A stretch of DNA of 19,742 nt from Gallibacterium faecale (GTDB lineage Bacteria > Pseudomonadota > Gammaproteobacteria > Enterobacterales > Pasteurellaceae): NCBI RefSeq assembly GCF_027920745.1, contig NZ_JAQIBB010000076.1, positions 1 to 19,742 on the forward strand, written 5' to 3'. The notes under the pieces are model-generated. The model searched no databases, was not told the DNA's origin, and saw nothing but the letters and a program-made list of their open reading frames with translations. Numbering within the stretch: the stretch's first letter is position 1; each line of letters begins with the position of its first letter. A program made the position numbers and the translations under genes. Below are positions 1 through 6,864 of this stretch, one piece after another.

Positions 1-12
1 ATTTATCGTAAT

Positions 13-39
13 AAAAAAGAGGGCTTTACCCTCTTTTTT
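13..39. terminator. Bidirectional intrinsic terminator
   Basis: A GAGGG/CCCTC stem (19-23 and 29-33) with a CTTTA loop is flanked by an A-run on the left and a T-run on the right, which extend the pairing. It reads as a Rho-independent terminator on either strand. It lies 15 bases past the stop of the leftward HTH gene and probably ends that transcript. It may also end a rightward gene lying outside the window. Confidence 0.85.
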
Positions 40-53
40 TTTAATCTTCACGC

Positions 54-335
54 TTAGATACTCTCTTTCTTCTCTTTTTCCTTTTCTAAGTGTTCTCTTT
101 CCGCTATTTTTTTCAACAGATCCTCTATTAGATTTTTTCTTTGTTCTAATAGTTTGGCTAAGTCATTCCAAATACCCGTTGGAATTTTTCTGCCTCCTGA
201 TAACCAATATCTAACCCGCCTAGGATCAGACAACCCTAGATCATTTGATAAGTTTGTTTGCCACTGCTCACCATATAGCGCTTTACCGATCAATTTCAAT
301 GCATCTATGCCAAAATCTTTATCTTTGTATTCCAT
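54..335 (-). CDS. Small HTH DNA-binding protein, likely phage/island regulator
   Basis: A 93-residue protein of unknown target. Residues about 24-50 (QWQTNLSNDLGLSDPRRVR and the following YWLSGGRKIP) look like a helix-turn-helix of the Cro/XRE-like kind found in small prophage and island regulators. Residues 61-93 are a Lys/Glu-rich helix that could be a coiled coil. The frame is open upstream to 506, but those 57 residues are low-complexity Phe/Tyr/Ile-rich translation of AT-rich DNA. The ATG at 333-335 has a strong ribosome site (AAGGGGG, 341-347, 5-base spacing), so I start there. The gene points away from an AlpA remnant, which fits a leftover of an integrated element. I infer DNA binding from the fold; the operator and controlled genes are not visible. 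Confidence 0.8.
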   Translation of the reverse strand: MEYKDKDFGIDALKLIGKALYGEQWQTNLSNDLGLSDPRRVRYWLSGGRKIPTGIWNDLAKLLEQRKNLIEDLLKKIAEREHLEKEKEKKESI

Positions 336-340
336 ATTTT

Positions 341-347
341 CCCCCTT
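341..347 (-). promoter_or_regulatory. Strong ribosome binding site fixing the HTH gene start
   Basis: On the minus strand AAGGGGG sits 5 bases before the ATG at 333-335. It decides between this start and the much longer open frame upstream. Confidence 0.75.
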
Positions 348-372
348 AAAATTTATTCCTAATAACAGGAAC

Positions 373-400
373 AATATAAAGTAAATACAATATTCTTCAA
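373..400 (-). promoter_or_regulatory. Candidate sigma-70 promoter for the HTH gene
   Basis: On the minus strand TTGAAG (395-400) and TATATT (373-378) are 16 bases apart, placing a start near 366 and a leader of about 30 bases. The DNA is very AT-rich, so chance matches are common. Confidence 0.35.
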
Positions 401-410
401 AATAAAAATA

Positions 411-524
411 TATAAATCTGATTTTCCAAAATCGGTAAAAATTGGAGTTTCTACTCTTTTTGTAAAGCAAGAAATAGAAGGTTATATGGAGAATTTGGTA
501 AAACAAAGATGGGTTAATTTATAG
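411..524 (+). pseudogene. 5'-truncated AlpA-family regulator remnant
   Basis: The plus frame from about 411 to the TAG at 522-524 reads DFPKSVKIGVSTLFVKQEIE followed by GYMENLVKQR. This is the C-terminal half of the AlpA family (prophage CP4-57-type activators): FPKxVKIG, an aromatic residue before the (S/Q)EI(E/D) motif, then a helix ending in KQR. The family's N-terminal helix-turn-helix (the xxTGLSxxTIYR region) is missing. No usable ATG lies in frame before residue M at 486, and an in-frame TAA lies upstream near 366. Neither of the other plus frames upstream encodes the missing half, so this is a deletion rather than a simple frameshift. AlpA proteins activate excision or integrase genes of prophages and islands, so this marks the edge of a decayed element. 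The assignment is from memory of the family pattern. Confidence 0.7.
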
Positions 525-692
525 CAATCATTATTAAACATTTAACTCACAACAGCTAAAAAATGCAAAAATAGAAGATGTAGTAGATAAAAAAGTGGTT
601 AATAATCTTTATAAATAATGATTAGCAACCACTTTGTCTACTACACTTTTATATATAAAAATATCTTTTACTAATTAATCTAAATACTCAGT
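525..692. other. Intergenic DNA between AlpA remnant and maeB
   Basis: This AT-rich stretch contains one long imperfect palindrome (579-645) and no supportable gene. A short plus frame through the left arm (ending at the TAA near 616-618) has no start codon. Confidence 0.5.
579..645. repeat. Long imperfect inverted repeat downstream of maeB
   Basis: The left arm (579-607) begins TGTAGTAGA and contains GTGGTT and AATC. The right arm (620-645) is its reverse complement with a few differences and a 3-base length difference, around a 12-base AT loop. The outer nine bases pair perfectly. It lies about 48 bases past the maeB stop, so it could act as a 3'-end stabiliser or terminator of the maeB transcript. 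No U-run directly follows it on that strand, so it is not a classical terminator. A small mobile-element-like repeat is the other possibility. Confidence 0.6.
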
Positions 693-2963
693 TTATTTCT
701 TCTGTGCTTGTACAGCTGCAACTGCCACCATATTGATAATACGGCGAACAGAAGATACTGGGGTAAGAATATGTGCTGATTTCTTCAAACCCATTAACAT
801 CGGTCCCACTGTAATCGCTGTTGTCGTTGCACGTAATAAGTTATAGCTAATACGAGCAGATTCCATACTTGGCATAATTAACAAGTTCGCAGCGCCTTTA
901 ATTGGGCTATCTGGCATAATGTTTTTACGCAAGTTTTCTGAAAGTGCAATATCACCATGCATTTCACCATCAACAATTAAATCTGGACGGCGTACCTTCA
1001 CTAACTCAAGCACTTTACGCATTTTCACTGCATTTTCGCTATCAGATGAGCCATAATTTGAGTTAGACAATAATGCAACTTGAGGTTCAATCCCAAAAGA
1101 TTGGACTTCTTCTGCTGCCATTAAAGTAATCTCTGCCAATTCTTCTGCTGTTGGGTTTTCATTTACAAAAGTATCTGAAATAAACACATTACCTGTTGGC
1201 AATACTAAGCTATTTACAGTCGCTAAAGTATGCACCCCATCTGCAACACCGATGACATCTCGTAATGTTTGAAGATGTTCACGATAGGAGCCAACCAAAC
1301 CACAAATAATTGCATCAGCTTCACCGCGTTGTACCAAAATAGAAGCAATCGCTGTTCTATCAGTAATTAAGCGGTGTTTTGCAAGAGATGGTGTTACCCC
1401 TTTACGTTTCATAATTTCATAATAAGCCTGCCAACATTCTGTATAACGGCTATCTTGCTCATTATTCACAACATCAAAATCCTTGCCCGCTTCGATCTTA
1501 AGCCCTAAATTTTTGATTCGTTGTTCAATCACGCTTGGACGACCAATCAAAATCGGATAAGCAATACCTGAGCTACTGATTTCTTGTACTGCGTGCAAGA
1601 CGCGTGGTTCTTCACCATCTGTCAAAATCACACGTTTTTTATCTAATTTTGCTTGTGCAAAGACTGGTTTCATAAATAAGTTAGTCTTATACACAAATTG
1701 TGTAAGTTGATCGATATAAGCATTGAAATCAGTAATTGGTTTTTGTGCAACGCCAGTATCCATTGCTGCTTTTGCTACGGCCGGAGCAATTTTCACAATT
1801 AAACGAGGATCAAATGGTTTTGGAATAATATATTCTGCACCAAACGATACTTCACTTTCGCCATAAGCAGAAGAAACCACATCACTTTGTTCTGCAAGAG
1901 CTAAATCAGCTATCGCACGAACTGCTGCCAATTTCATTTCTTCATTAATCGTTGTTGCATGAACATCTAACGCACCACGGAAAATGAATGGGAAACAAAG
2001 TACATTATTAACTTGGTTCGGGAAATCAGAACGCCCTGTACAAATAATTGCATCTGGACGAGCCGCTTTAGCTACTGGCGGTAAAATTTCTGGGACTGGG
2101 TTAGCTAATGCTAAAATTAATGGAGTATCTGCCATCGTTTTCACCATCTCTGGTGTTAATACGCCTGCTTTAGAACAACCTAAGAAAATATCTGCCCCCG
2201 GTAAAGCATCCGCTAAAGTACGTGCACCATTATCATCAATTGCATAAACTTGTTTGGTTTCATCAATATGATCGCCACGTCCTTTATACACAACGCCTTT
2301 AGAGTCACAGATAGTAATATTTTTACGTTCTATCCCTAATGCCACCATTAAATTTAAGCAGGCAATCGCTGAAGCTCCCGCCCCAGATGCCACTACTTTC
2401 ACTTTCTTAATATCTTTATTTACAACACGTAATCCATTTAATACTGCTGCGGCACAGATAATAGCTGTACCGTGTTGGTCATCATGGAACACAGGAATTT
2501 TCATCCGTTCACGTAATTTTTTCTCAATATAGAAACACTCTGGTGCTTTAATATCTTCAAGGTTAATTCCACCAAAGGTTGGTTCTAATGAAGCGATAAT
2601 ATCGATTAATTTGTCAGGATCGGTCTCATTGATTTCAATATCAAACACATCAATTCCGGCGAATTTTTTGAACAATACGCCCTTTCCTTCCATAACAGGT
2701 TTACCGGCTAATGCACCAATATTTCCTAATCCTAATACGGCTGTACCATTTGAAATCACGGCAACTAAATTACCACGAGAGGTATATTTATAAGCATTCG
2801 CAGGATCTTTTTCGATCTCTAAACAAGGTTCTGCTACCCCTGGTGAATAAGCCAGTGCGAGATCTTGTTGAGTTGCAAGTGATTTAGTTGGTGTGACTTC
2901 GATTTTCCCAGGAATTGGAAATTGATGGAAATCCAAGGCTGCTTGGCGTAGTTTTTCGTCCAT
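693..2963 (-). CDS. maeB: NADP-dependent malic enzyme with C-terminal phosphotransacetylase-like domain
   Basis: This enzyme oxidatively decarboxylates malate to pyruvate, producing NADPH for biosynthesis in the cytoplasm. Its 756 residues match the long bacterial MaeB architecture. Residues 1 to about 420 are the malic enzyme: AYSPGVAEPC with the catalytic-region Tyr39, MEGKG with Lys94, metal-binding acids in NLEDIKAPE (Glu136, Asp137) and FHDDQHGTA (Asp161/162), and a nucleotide-binding loop ASGAGASA near 192-199. Residues about 430-756 resemble phosphate acetyltransferase. In known MaeB proteins this part has lost transferase activity and mediates assembly and control by acetyl-CoA; I assume the same here. 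An AAGGAT ribosome site sits just before the ATG. The gene is alone on its strand and intact. Confidence 0.97.
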   Translation of the reverse strand: MDEKLRQAALDFHQFPIPGKIEVTPTKSLATQQDLALAYSPGVAEPCLEIEKDPANAYKYTSRGNLVAVISNGTAVLGLGNIGALAGKPVMEGKGVLFKKFAGIDVFDIEINETDPDKLIDIIASLEPTFGGINLEDIKAPECFYIEKKLRERMKIPVFHDDQHGTAIICAAAVLNGLRVVNKDIKKVKVVASGAGASAIACLNLMVALGIERKNITICDSKGVVYKGRGDHIDETKQVYAIDDNGARTLADALPGADIFLGCSKAGVLTPEMVKTMADTPLILALANPVPEILPPVAKAARPDAIICTGRSDFPNQVNNVLCFPFIFRGALDVHATTINEEMKLAAVRAIADLALAEQSDVVSSAYGESEVSFGAEYIIPKPFDPRLIVKIAPAVAKAAMDTGVAQKPITDFNAYIDQLTQFVYKTNLFMKPVFAQAKLDKKRVILTDGEEPRVLHAVQEISSSGIAYPILIGRPSVIEQRIKNLGLKIEAGKDFDVVNNEQDSRYTECWQAYYEIMKRKGVTPSLAKHRLITDRTAIASILVQRGEADAIICGLVGSYREHLQTLRDVIGVADGVHTLATVNSLVLPTGNVFISDTFVNENPTAEELAEITLMAAEEVQSFGIEPQVALLSNSNYGSSDSENAVKMRKVLELVKVRRPDLIVDGEMHGDIALSENLRKNIMPDSPIKGAANLLIMPSMESARISYNLLRATTTAITVGPMLMGLKKSAHILTPVSSVRRIINMVAVAAVQAQKK

Positions 2964-2979
2964 AATCTATCCTTAATCT

Positions 2980-3006
2980 ATCATATAAAAAATGATTAAT
3001 GTGCAA
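2980..3006 (-). promoter_or_regulatory. Weak candidate promoter for maeB
   Basis: On the minus strand TTGCAC (3001-3006) and TATGAT (2980-2985) resemble -35 and -10 boxes. The 15-base spacing is short and the implied leader is only about 10 bases, so this is tentative. Confidence 0.25.
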
Positions 3007-3160
3007 GAGGTTTACCGCTTTACTTATCGTGAAAGGAATAAGAGAAGTTGAGGGCAATCCACCGCTGTGTTCTAACAAGCTCTAATAAAAATCATCAAAG
3101 TCTATTTATATTCCATTAATTTACTTGCTGACATCCACTCATATTGTTTGAGCCAGAAAA

Positions 3161-3223
3161 TGGATTTTATTGTTGGAGCAATGCTCCGTACCCTAAAAAA
3201 TGAGAGAACTCATTAAAAATCCA
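3161..3223. ncRNA. Possible three-way-junction structured element
   Basis: Three nested helices are visible. An outer stem pairs TGGATTTT (3161-3168) with AAAATCCA (3216-3223). It encloses GGAGC-AAT-GCTCC (3175-3187) and AATGAG-AGAA-CTCATT (3199-3214). The pattern fits a structured RNA leader, a REP-like palindrome cluster, or a minus-strand terminator, since on that strand the third hairpin is followed by T6. The inner palindrome followed by GTACCCTA resembles the GTGGGCAATGCCCAC-type intergenic palindromes common in gammaproteobacteria. I cannot say which, or whether it is transcribed. Confidence 0.3.
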
Positions 3224-3283
3224 CCCTTTATTATAGTTTCGTTTTTCAGGAAAGCTGTGAGCTATGCCACATTTTGCAAATAA

Positions 3284-3292
3284 TGTTAGAAT
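3284..3292 (+). promoter_or_regulatory. Extended -10 element before rsuA
   Basis: TG-T-TAGAAT forms an extended -10 box, predicting a start near 3299 and a leader of about 47 bases to the rsuA ATG. No good -35 box was found, which is acceptable for extended -10 promoters. Confidence 0.35.
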
Positions 3293-3345
3293 AATTACTC
3301 CAATTTTTTCTGTGACTTAAACAATAATCCTAGTAATAAACATAA

Positions 3346-4053
3346 ATGATGAAACAACGATTAGATAAATTTTTATCCGAATACACTGGACTTTCTCGTT
3401 CTCAAGCAACCAAAGCATTACGACAAAACTTAGTTAAAGTGAACAATATGCTCGTTAAAGATGGCGCTTTAAAAGTTTCAACTGATGATCTGATTGAATT
3501 TGATGGAGAAACATTAAATTGGATTGAAGGAAATCAATATTTTGTTTTGTATAAACCTGAGGGGTATATCTGTTCACACGATGATGGTGACTATCCAACG
3601 GTTTATCAATTTTTTGATTATCCACTCTCTAATCGCTTACATACTGCTGGTCGATTAGATGTTGATACAACTGGGTTAGTATTATTAACAGATGACGGTC
3701 AATGGTCACACCGAATTACATCACCCAAGCATCATTGTGAAAAAACTTATTTAGTAACATTAGCCGATCCGATCGAAGATTTTTATCTAGAACAATGTCA
3801 GCAAGGCATTCTGTTAAAAGGAGAAAAACAGCCAACTAAGCCAGCACAAATTGAAATAATCGATGATTACAATTTGAATTTAACCTTAATTGAGGGTAAA
3901 TATCATCAGGTTAAGCGTATGTTTGCTGCCCTAGGAAATAAAGTGGTTGCGCTACATCGTTGGCGTGTTGGGCAAATTATCTTAGATGAACACCTCGCAG
4001 AAGGTGAATATCGTTCTTTAACTCACGAGGAAGTTCAATCATTTTTAGAATAA
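3346..4053 (+). CDS. rsuA: 16S rRNA pseudouridine(516) synthase RsuA
   Basis: RsuA isomerises one uridine (U516 in E. coli numbering) of 16S rRNA to pseudouridine. The 235-residue protein has an S4 RNA-binding domain at about 1-60 (QRLDKFLSEYTGLSRSQATK) and a catalytic domain holding AGRLDVDTTGL, with Asp105 as the expected nucleophile. The blocks DDGQWSHRITSP, HHCEKTYLVTL and GKYHQVKRMFAA are nearly those of E. coli RsuA, and the length matches. Two adjacent ATGs (3346 and 3349) are possible starts, and neither has a strong ribosome site. The next gene, bcr, begins 18 bases after the stop. The same two genes are neighbours in E. coli, which supports both calls. Confidence 0.96.
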   Translation: MMKQRLDKFLSEYTGLSRSQATKALRQNLVKVNNMLVKDGALKVSTDDLIEFDGETLNWIEGNQYFVLYKPEGYICSHDDGDYPTVYQFFDYPLSNRLHTAGRLDVDTTGLVLLTDDGQWSHRITSPKHHCEKTYLVTLADPIEDFYLEQCQQGILLKGEKQPTKPAQIEIIDDYNLNLTLIEGKYHQVKRMFAALGNKVVALHRWRVGQIILDEHLAEGEYRSLTHEEVQSFLE

Positions 4054-4071
4054 CAATAACAAGAGGTTTAA

Positions 4072-5265
4072 ATGGGAAATAAAAAAGTAAGAATTAACTT
4101 TATCTTTGTATTAATTTTAGGACTATTGTCCATGATGCCACCACTCGGCATCGATATGTACCTTCCAGCATTTTTAAATATCGCTAAAGATTTAAACGTA
4201 CCATCTAGTCAAGTCCAATATACTTTAACCATGTTCACTCTCGGAATGGGGGTTGGACAATTAGTCTGGGGACCTATTGCTGATAGTGTTGGACGTAAAC
4301 CAATCATTCTTTTCGGTTTAATGATTAGTACCATTGCTGCATTAGGGCTAACCCAAATTAATAATATCCATCATTTTATTTGGTTACGCTTATTACAAGG
4401 TTTCTTTGGTGCTGCACCTGTGGTGATACTAGGCGCATTATTGCGTGATTTATTTAGTAAAAATGACTTTTCTAAAATGATGTCTTTGGTCACATTAGTG
4501 ATTATGGTTGCACCTTTATTAGCACCGATTCTTGGGGGCTATATTGTGCAATATTTCCATTGGCATACAATTTTTTATTTGTTAGTGGTCGTTGGGATCA
4601 CTAGTGGTTTGTTATTCGCATGGCGAATTCCAGAAACTTTAGATAAAGAAAAACGCCAAGCTTTCTCTTTAAGAAATATCTTACATCAATTCTGGAGTGT
4701 ATTAAGAATCAAAGAAGTAATCGGTTATTTAATTGTTTCTACATTCTCTTTTGCCGGTTTATTCGCTTTCCTCACTTCCGGTTCACTCGTATATATCGAT
4801 ATTTATGGGGTAAAAGTACAAAACTTCGGTTATTTCTTTATGATGAATATTGCTGTTATGGCTACATTTACTGTAATCAATGGCAAAATTGTCGGCAAAG
4901 TAGGCGCTGAGCGTATGCTGCAATTTGGCTTAGGTATGCAAGCTGCCGCAGGACTGTGGTTATTCATTGTAGCTGTTTGTGACCTTGGATTCTGGCCTAT
5001 GGCACTTGGAATTTCTTGGTTTATTGGAATGAATTCTACTATTGGTGCTAATTCAGCCGCACTGATTTTAGAGAAATTCCCGCGGACGGCTGGTACCGCA
5101 AATTCAGTATTAGGTACTTTACGTTTTGGCGGAGGTGCAGTTGTGGGATCACTACTCGCTTTAGTGCCAGTAACTAGCGCTATTCCGATGTTAGCGACAA
5201 TGATTGTCTGTGTATCTGTTGCTGTCTTCGGTTATTGGCTATTTACTTATAGTAATCTCAAATAA
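4072..5265 (+). CDS. bcr: Bcr/CflA-family drug efflux MFS transporter
   Basis: This is a 397-residue inner-membrane protein with about 12 hydrophobic segments, typical of the major facilitator superfamily and close to E. coli Bcr in length. Bcr/CflA proteins export drugs such as bicyclomycin in exchange for protons. The start of the chain carries the family pattern GIDMYLPAFLNIAKDL in helix 1. The loop after helix 2 carries MFS motif A, GPIADSVGRKP (67-77). The ribosome site AAGAGG sits 6 bases before the ATG. The gene follows rsuA by 18 bases and is probably co-transcribed with it. The natural substrate cannot be read from the sequence. Confidence 0.92.
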   Translation: MGNKKVRINFIFVLILGLLSMMPPLGIDMYLPAFLNIAKDLNVPSSQVQYTLTMFTLGMGVGQLVWGPIADSVGRKPIILFGLMISTIAALGLTQINNIHHFIWLRLLQGFFGAAPVVILGALLRDLFSKNDFSKMMSLVTLVIMVAPLLAPILGGYIVQYFHWHTIFYLLVVVGITSGLLFAWRIPETLDKEKRQAFSLRNILHQFWSVLRIKEVIGYLIVSTFSFAGLFAFLTSGSLVYIDIYGVKVQNFGYFFMMNIAVMATFTVINGKIVGKVGAERMLQFGLGMQAAAGLWLFIVAVCDLGFWPMALGISWFIGMNSTIGANSAALILEKFPRTAGTANSVLGTLRFGGGAVVGSLLALVPVTSAIPMLATMIVCVSVAVFGYWLFTYSNLK

Positions 5266-5277
5266 ATATTATCTATC

Positions 5278-5305
5278 TAGCAATACAGGTGTTTCTGTAT
5301 TGCTA
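5278..5305 (+). terminator. Perfect hairpin after bcr, terminator-like
   Basis: TAGCAATACAG (5278-5288) pairs without mismatch with CTGTATTGCTA (5295-5305) around a 6-base loop, 12 bases past the bcr stop. The following bases (TTGTCC) are only weakly U-rich, so it may stabilise the mRNA end or terminate weakly. Confidence 0.55.
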
Positions 5306-5393
5306 TTGTCCTATAACATCTACTCTAATCAGCTTTCTATACTAAATTTTCGCCAATTTGATGATCAATTATTCAAATTTGGAGGGAATTTTT

Positions 5394-5428
5394 CTATCCA
5401 CACAACCTGTGGATAACTTTGTGGAATA
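5394..5428. promoter_or_regulatory. Cluster of DnaA-box-like sites
   Basis: The minus strand of 5408-5416 reads TTATCCACA, an exact DnaA box. The plus strand of 5394-5402 reads CTATCCACA, one base off. They face each other across five bases. A third, weaker match (TATTCCACA on the minus strand) lies at 5420-5428. The first two can also form an 8-base-pair hairpin. The AT-rich DNA to the right resembles an unwinding element, but three boxes alone do not establish an origin. Confidence 0.5.
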
Positions 5429-5660
5429 CTTTTATTAATTTTCTGTGAGTCCTTGTAGAATAAGGAATTATATTAGTCACAATTAAAATTGTCTGCAAAA
5501 TAACATTTATTTAAAAATCAATAAGTTATATAAAATCCAGTAAAGATTATATTTTTCTATAAAAAAATAAATAAAAAAAAACTTGACAAAAATAAGTCTG
5601 TGCAAAACTTACTATTTTTCAAGCTTTTTATATTTTTTCTTTTTCTTAACAATTAAAAAT

Positions 5661-5686
5661 AATGGAGCATTTTTTGCTCCATTTTT
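5661..5686. terminator. Intrinsic terminator of yeiH (works on both strands)
   Basis: AATGGAGCA (5661-5669) pairs with TGCTCCATT (5675-5683) around a five-T loop. On the plus strand a T-run follows. On the minus strand the stem is followed by ATTTTTAATTG. It lies just past the leftward yeiH stop at 5689. Confidence 0.8.
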
Positions 5687-5688
5687 GT

Positions 5689-6705
5689 TTACTTAAACAA
5701 CAACTGACTAATAAAATTAATTAAAAAACCACCTATCGATAGCCAGAAGAAAACAATTAAACCAAGAATAAGTGGTTTTGCTCCTGCTTTTTTAATTGCA
5801 TCAATATGTGTTGTTAATCCTAATGCAGACATCGCCATCATTAATAAAATCGTATCCAACTCGACCAGCCAATGGGTAATGATTTCAGGCACAATCGGGA
5901 AAGAATTAATCACAGCAACAATAATGAACCAAACAGCAAACCATGGAATATTAATTTTTCTGGTTTGTGTATCTGATGATGATTCTCGACTTAAAAAATA
6001 AGAAAGACCTAATAAAAACGGGGCTAACATCATAACACGAATCATTTTAGTAATCACAGCACTATCTGCTATTTGGTTATTAATATTCTGTCCTGCTGCA
6101 TAAACTTGAGCAACTTCGTGCACTGTTGATCCAATATAAATTCCAAACTGATACTCACTAATAAATTGATTAAGCCAAGTATGGAATATAGGATAAGTAA
6201 ACATCGCTATTGTGCCAAAAATTACCACCGTGGCTATTGCAACTGAAACTTTATGCGATTGAGCTTTTACCACAGGTTCAGCTGCCATCACTGCAGCCGC
6301 CCCGCAAATACTCGCCCCAGTTGCACATAATAACGTTGTTTCTCTATCAATTTTTAACCATTTCATTCCTAACCAACAGGCAATCAAAAATGTTGATAGC
6401 AACATTACAGCATCTGTAGCAATCGCATTAATCCCAACCGAATCAATTTGTTGAAAAGTAATCCGAAAACCATACAGAATAATGCCTGTACGCAATAAAA
6501 TTCCTTTGGAGAAATTTACCCCTGTTTGGGAAATCTCTGCTATCTTTGGATAAACCGTGTTGCCAACCAACATACCAATTAAGATCGCAAAAGTTAATGC
6601 ACTAATCCTTAATGATTTCCCAATCCCCAAATAAGTTAAAGTAAATGCAATAGCCGTTACTACACCAGCAAGTAAAACACCTGGTAACAAAGATTTTATT
6701 GTCAT
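5689..6705 (-). CDS. yeiH: YeiH-family (UPF0324) inner-membrane transporter
   Basis: This is a 338-residue, almost entirely hydrophobic protein with about 10 membrane segments. It has the UPF0324/YeiH signatures ATGASICGAAA (near 128-138) and GSTVHEVAQVYAAG (192-205). The family is annotated as putative sulfate exporters, and E. coli YeiH and Haemophilus homologues have no firmly proven substrate, so I leave the substrate open. The chosen ATG (6703-6705) has only a weak AGAGAA ribosome site. The neighbouring LysR-type regulator found in E. coli (yeiE) is absent here. The gene stands alone between convergent bcr and divergent uvrB and ends at its own terminator. Confidence 0.88.
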   Translation of the reverse strand: MTIKSLLPGVLLAGVVTAIAFTLTYLGIGKSLRISALTFAILIGMLVGNTVYPKIAEISQTGVNFSKGILLRTGIILYGFRITFQQIDSVGINAIATDAVMLLSTFLIACWLGMKWLKIDRETTLLCATGASICGAAAVMAAEPVVKAQSHKVSVAIATVVIFGTIAMFTYPIFHTWLNQFISEYQFGIYIGSTVHEVAQVYAAGQNINNQIADSAVITKMIRVMMLAPFLLGLSYFLSRESSSDTQTRKINIPWFAVWFIIVAVINSFPIVPEIITHWLVELDTILLMMAMSALGLTTHIDAIKKAGAKPLILGLIVFFWLSIGGFLINFISQLLFK

Positions 6706-6801
6706 TTTTCATTTCTCTAATAAATTAATGTTATAAGAAATTATAAATCGTTATATACAGGAATTCTATTGTGGCGAACCGCAATGTTATCTGGCAAGAA
6801 A

Positions 6802-6830
6802 TTCAGCTTATGCTGGAACTATGCTAAAAT
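6802..6830 (+). promoter_or_regulatory. Candidate uvrB promoter inside the upstream open frame
   Basis: TATG-C-TAAAAT (-10 hexamer 6825-6830, extended by TG at 6822-6823) lies 17 bases after TTCAGC (6802-6807). The predicted start near 6837 is downstream of the ORF's first ATG/GTG codons, which supports the later start of uvrB at 6865. A half LexA-like TATATACAG at 6752-6760 has no matching left half. Confidence 0.45.
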
Positions 6831-6864
6831 TCACGACCAGCATTTAGATCTCAATAACCTTGTT

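Larger units (their letters stand above)
2964..3345. other. Divergent intergenic region, maeB / rsuA
   Basis: This 382-base gap separates leftward maeB from rightward rsuA and should hold both promoters. It contains a weak maeB promoter candidate (2980-3006, minus), a set of nested hairpins at 3161-3223 and an extended -10 element before rsuA. No small gene with a credible start and ribosome site was seen. Confidence 0.6.
5266..5688. other. AT-rich intergenic region between bcr and yeiH
   Basis: This gap lies between the convergent genes bcr and yeiH, where no promoter is needed for either. It nevertheless holds a perfect hairpin (5278-5305), three DnaA-box-like sites (5394-5428), a long run of almost pure A/T (about 5500-5580), an isolated TTGACA (5583-5588) and the yeiH terminator. 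No open reading frame with a credible start was found. Confidence 0.6.

Noticed and set aside
336..506. 57-codon upstream extension of the HTH gene (start at 506)
   Set aside because: It is aromatic and Ile-rich translation of AT-rich DNA overlapping the AlpA remnant, and a strong ribosome site marks the later ATG at 335.
535..618. Short plus-strand frame ending VVNNLYK through the palindrome
   Set aside because: It has no start codon or ribosome site, and the opposite arm gives a similar peptide only because it is an inverted repeat.
1984..2247. Plus-strand open frames inside maeB
   Set aside because: They are antisense shadows of a strongly conserved gene, with no ribosome site or family resemblance.
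5204..5416. Open frame overlapping the bcr 3' end
   Set aside because: It starts inside bcr in another frame, runs through the hairpin and DnaA boxes, and has no recognisable features.
5394..5580. Chromosomal origin of replication
   Set aside because: There are only three box-like sites, and none of the usual origin neighbours (mnmG, rsmG, dnaA, dnaN) is present. Kept only as a DnaA-site cluster.
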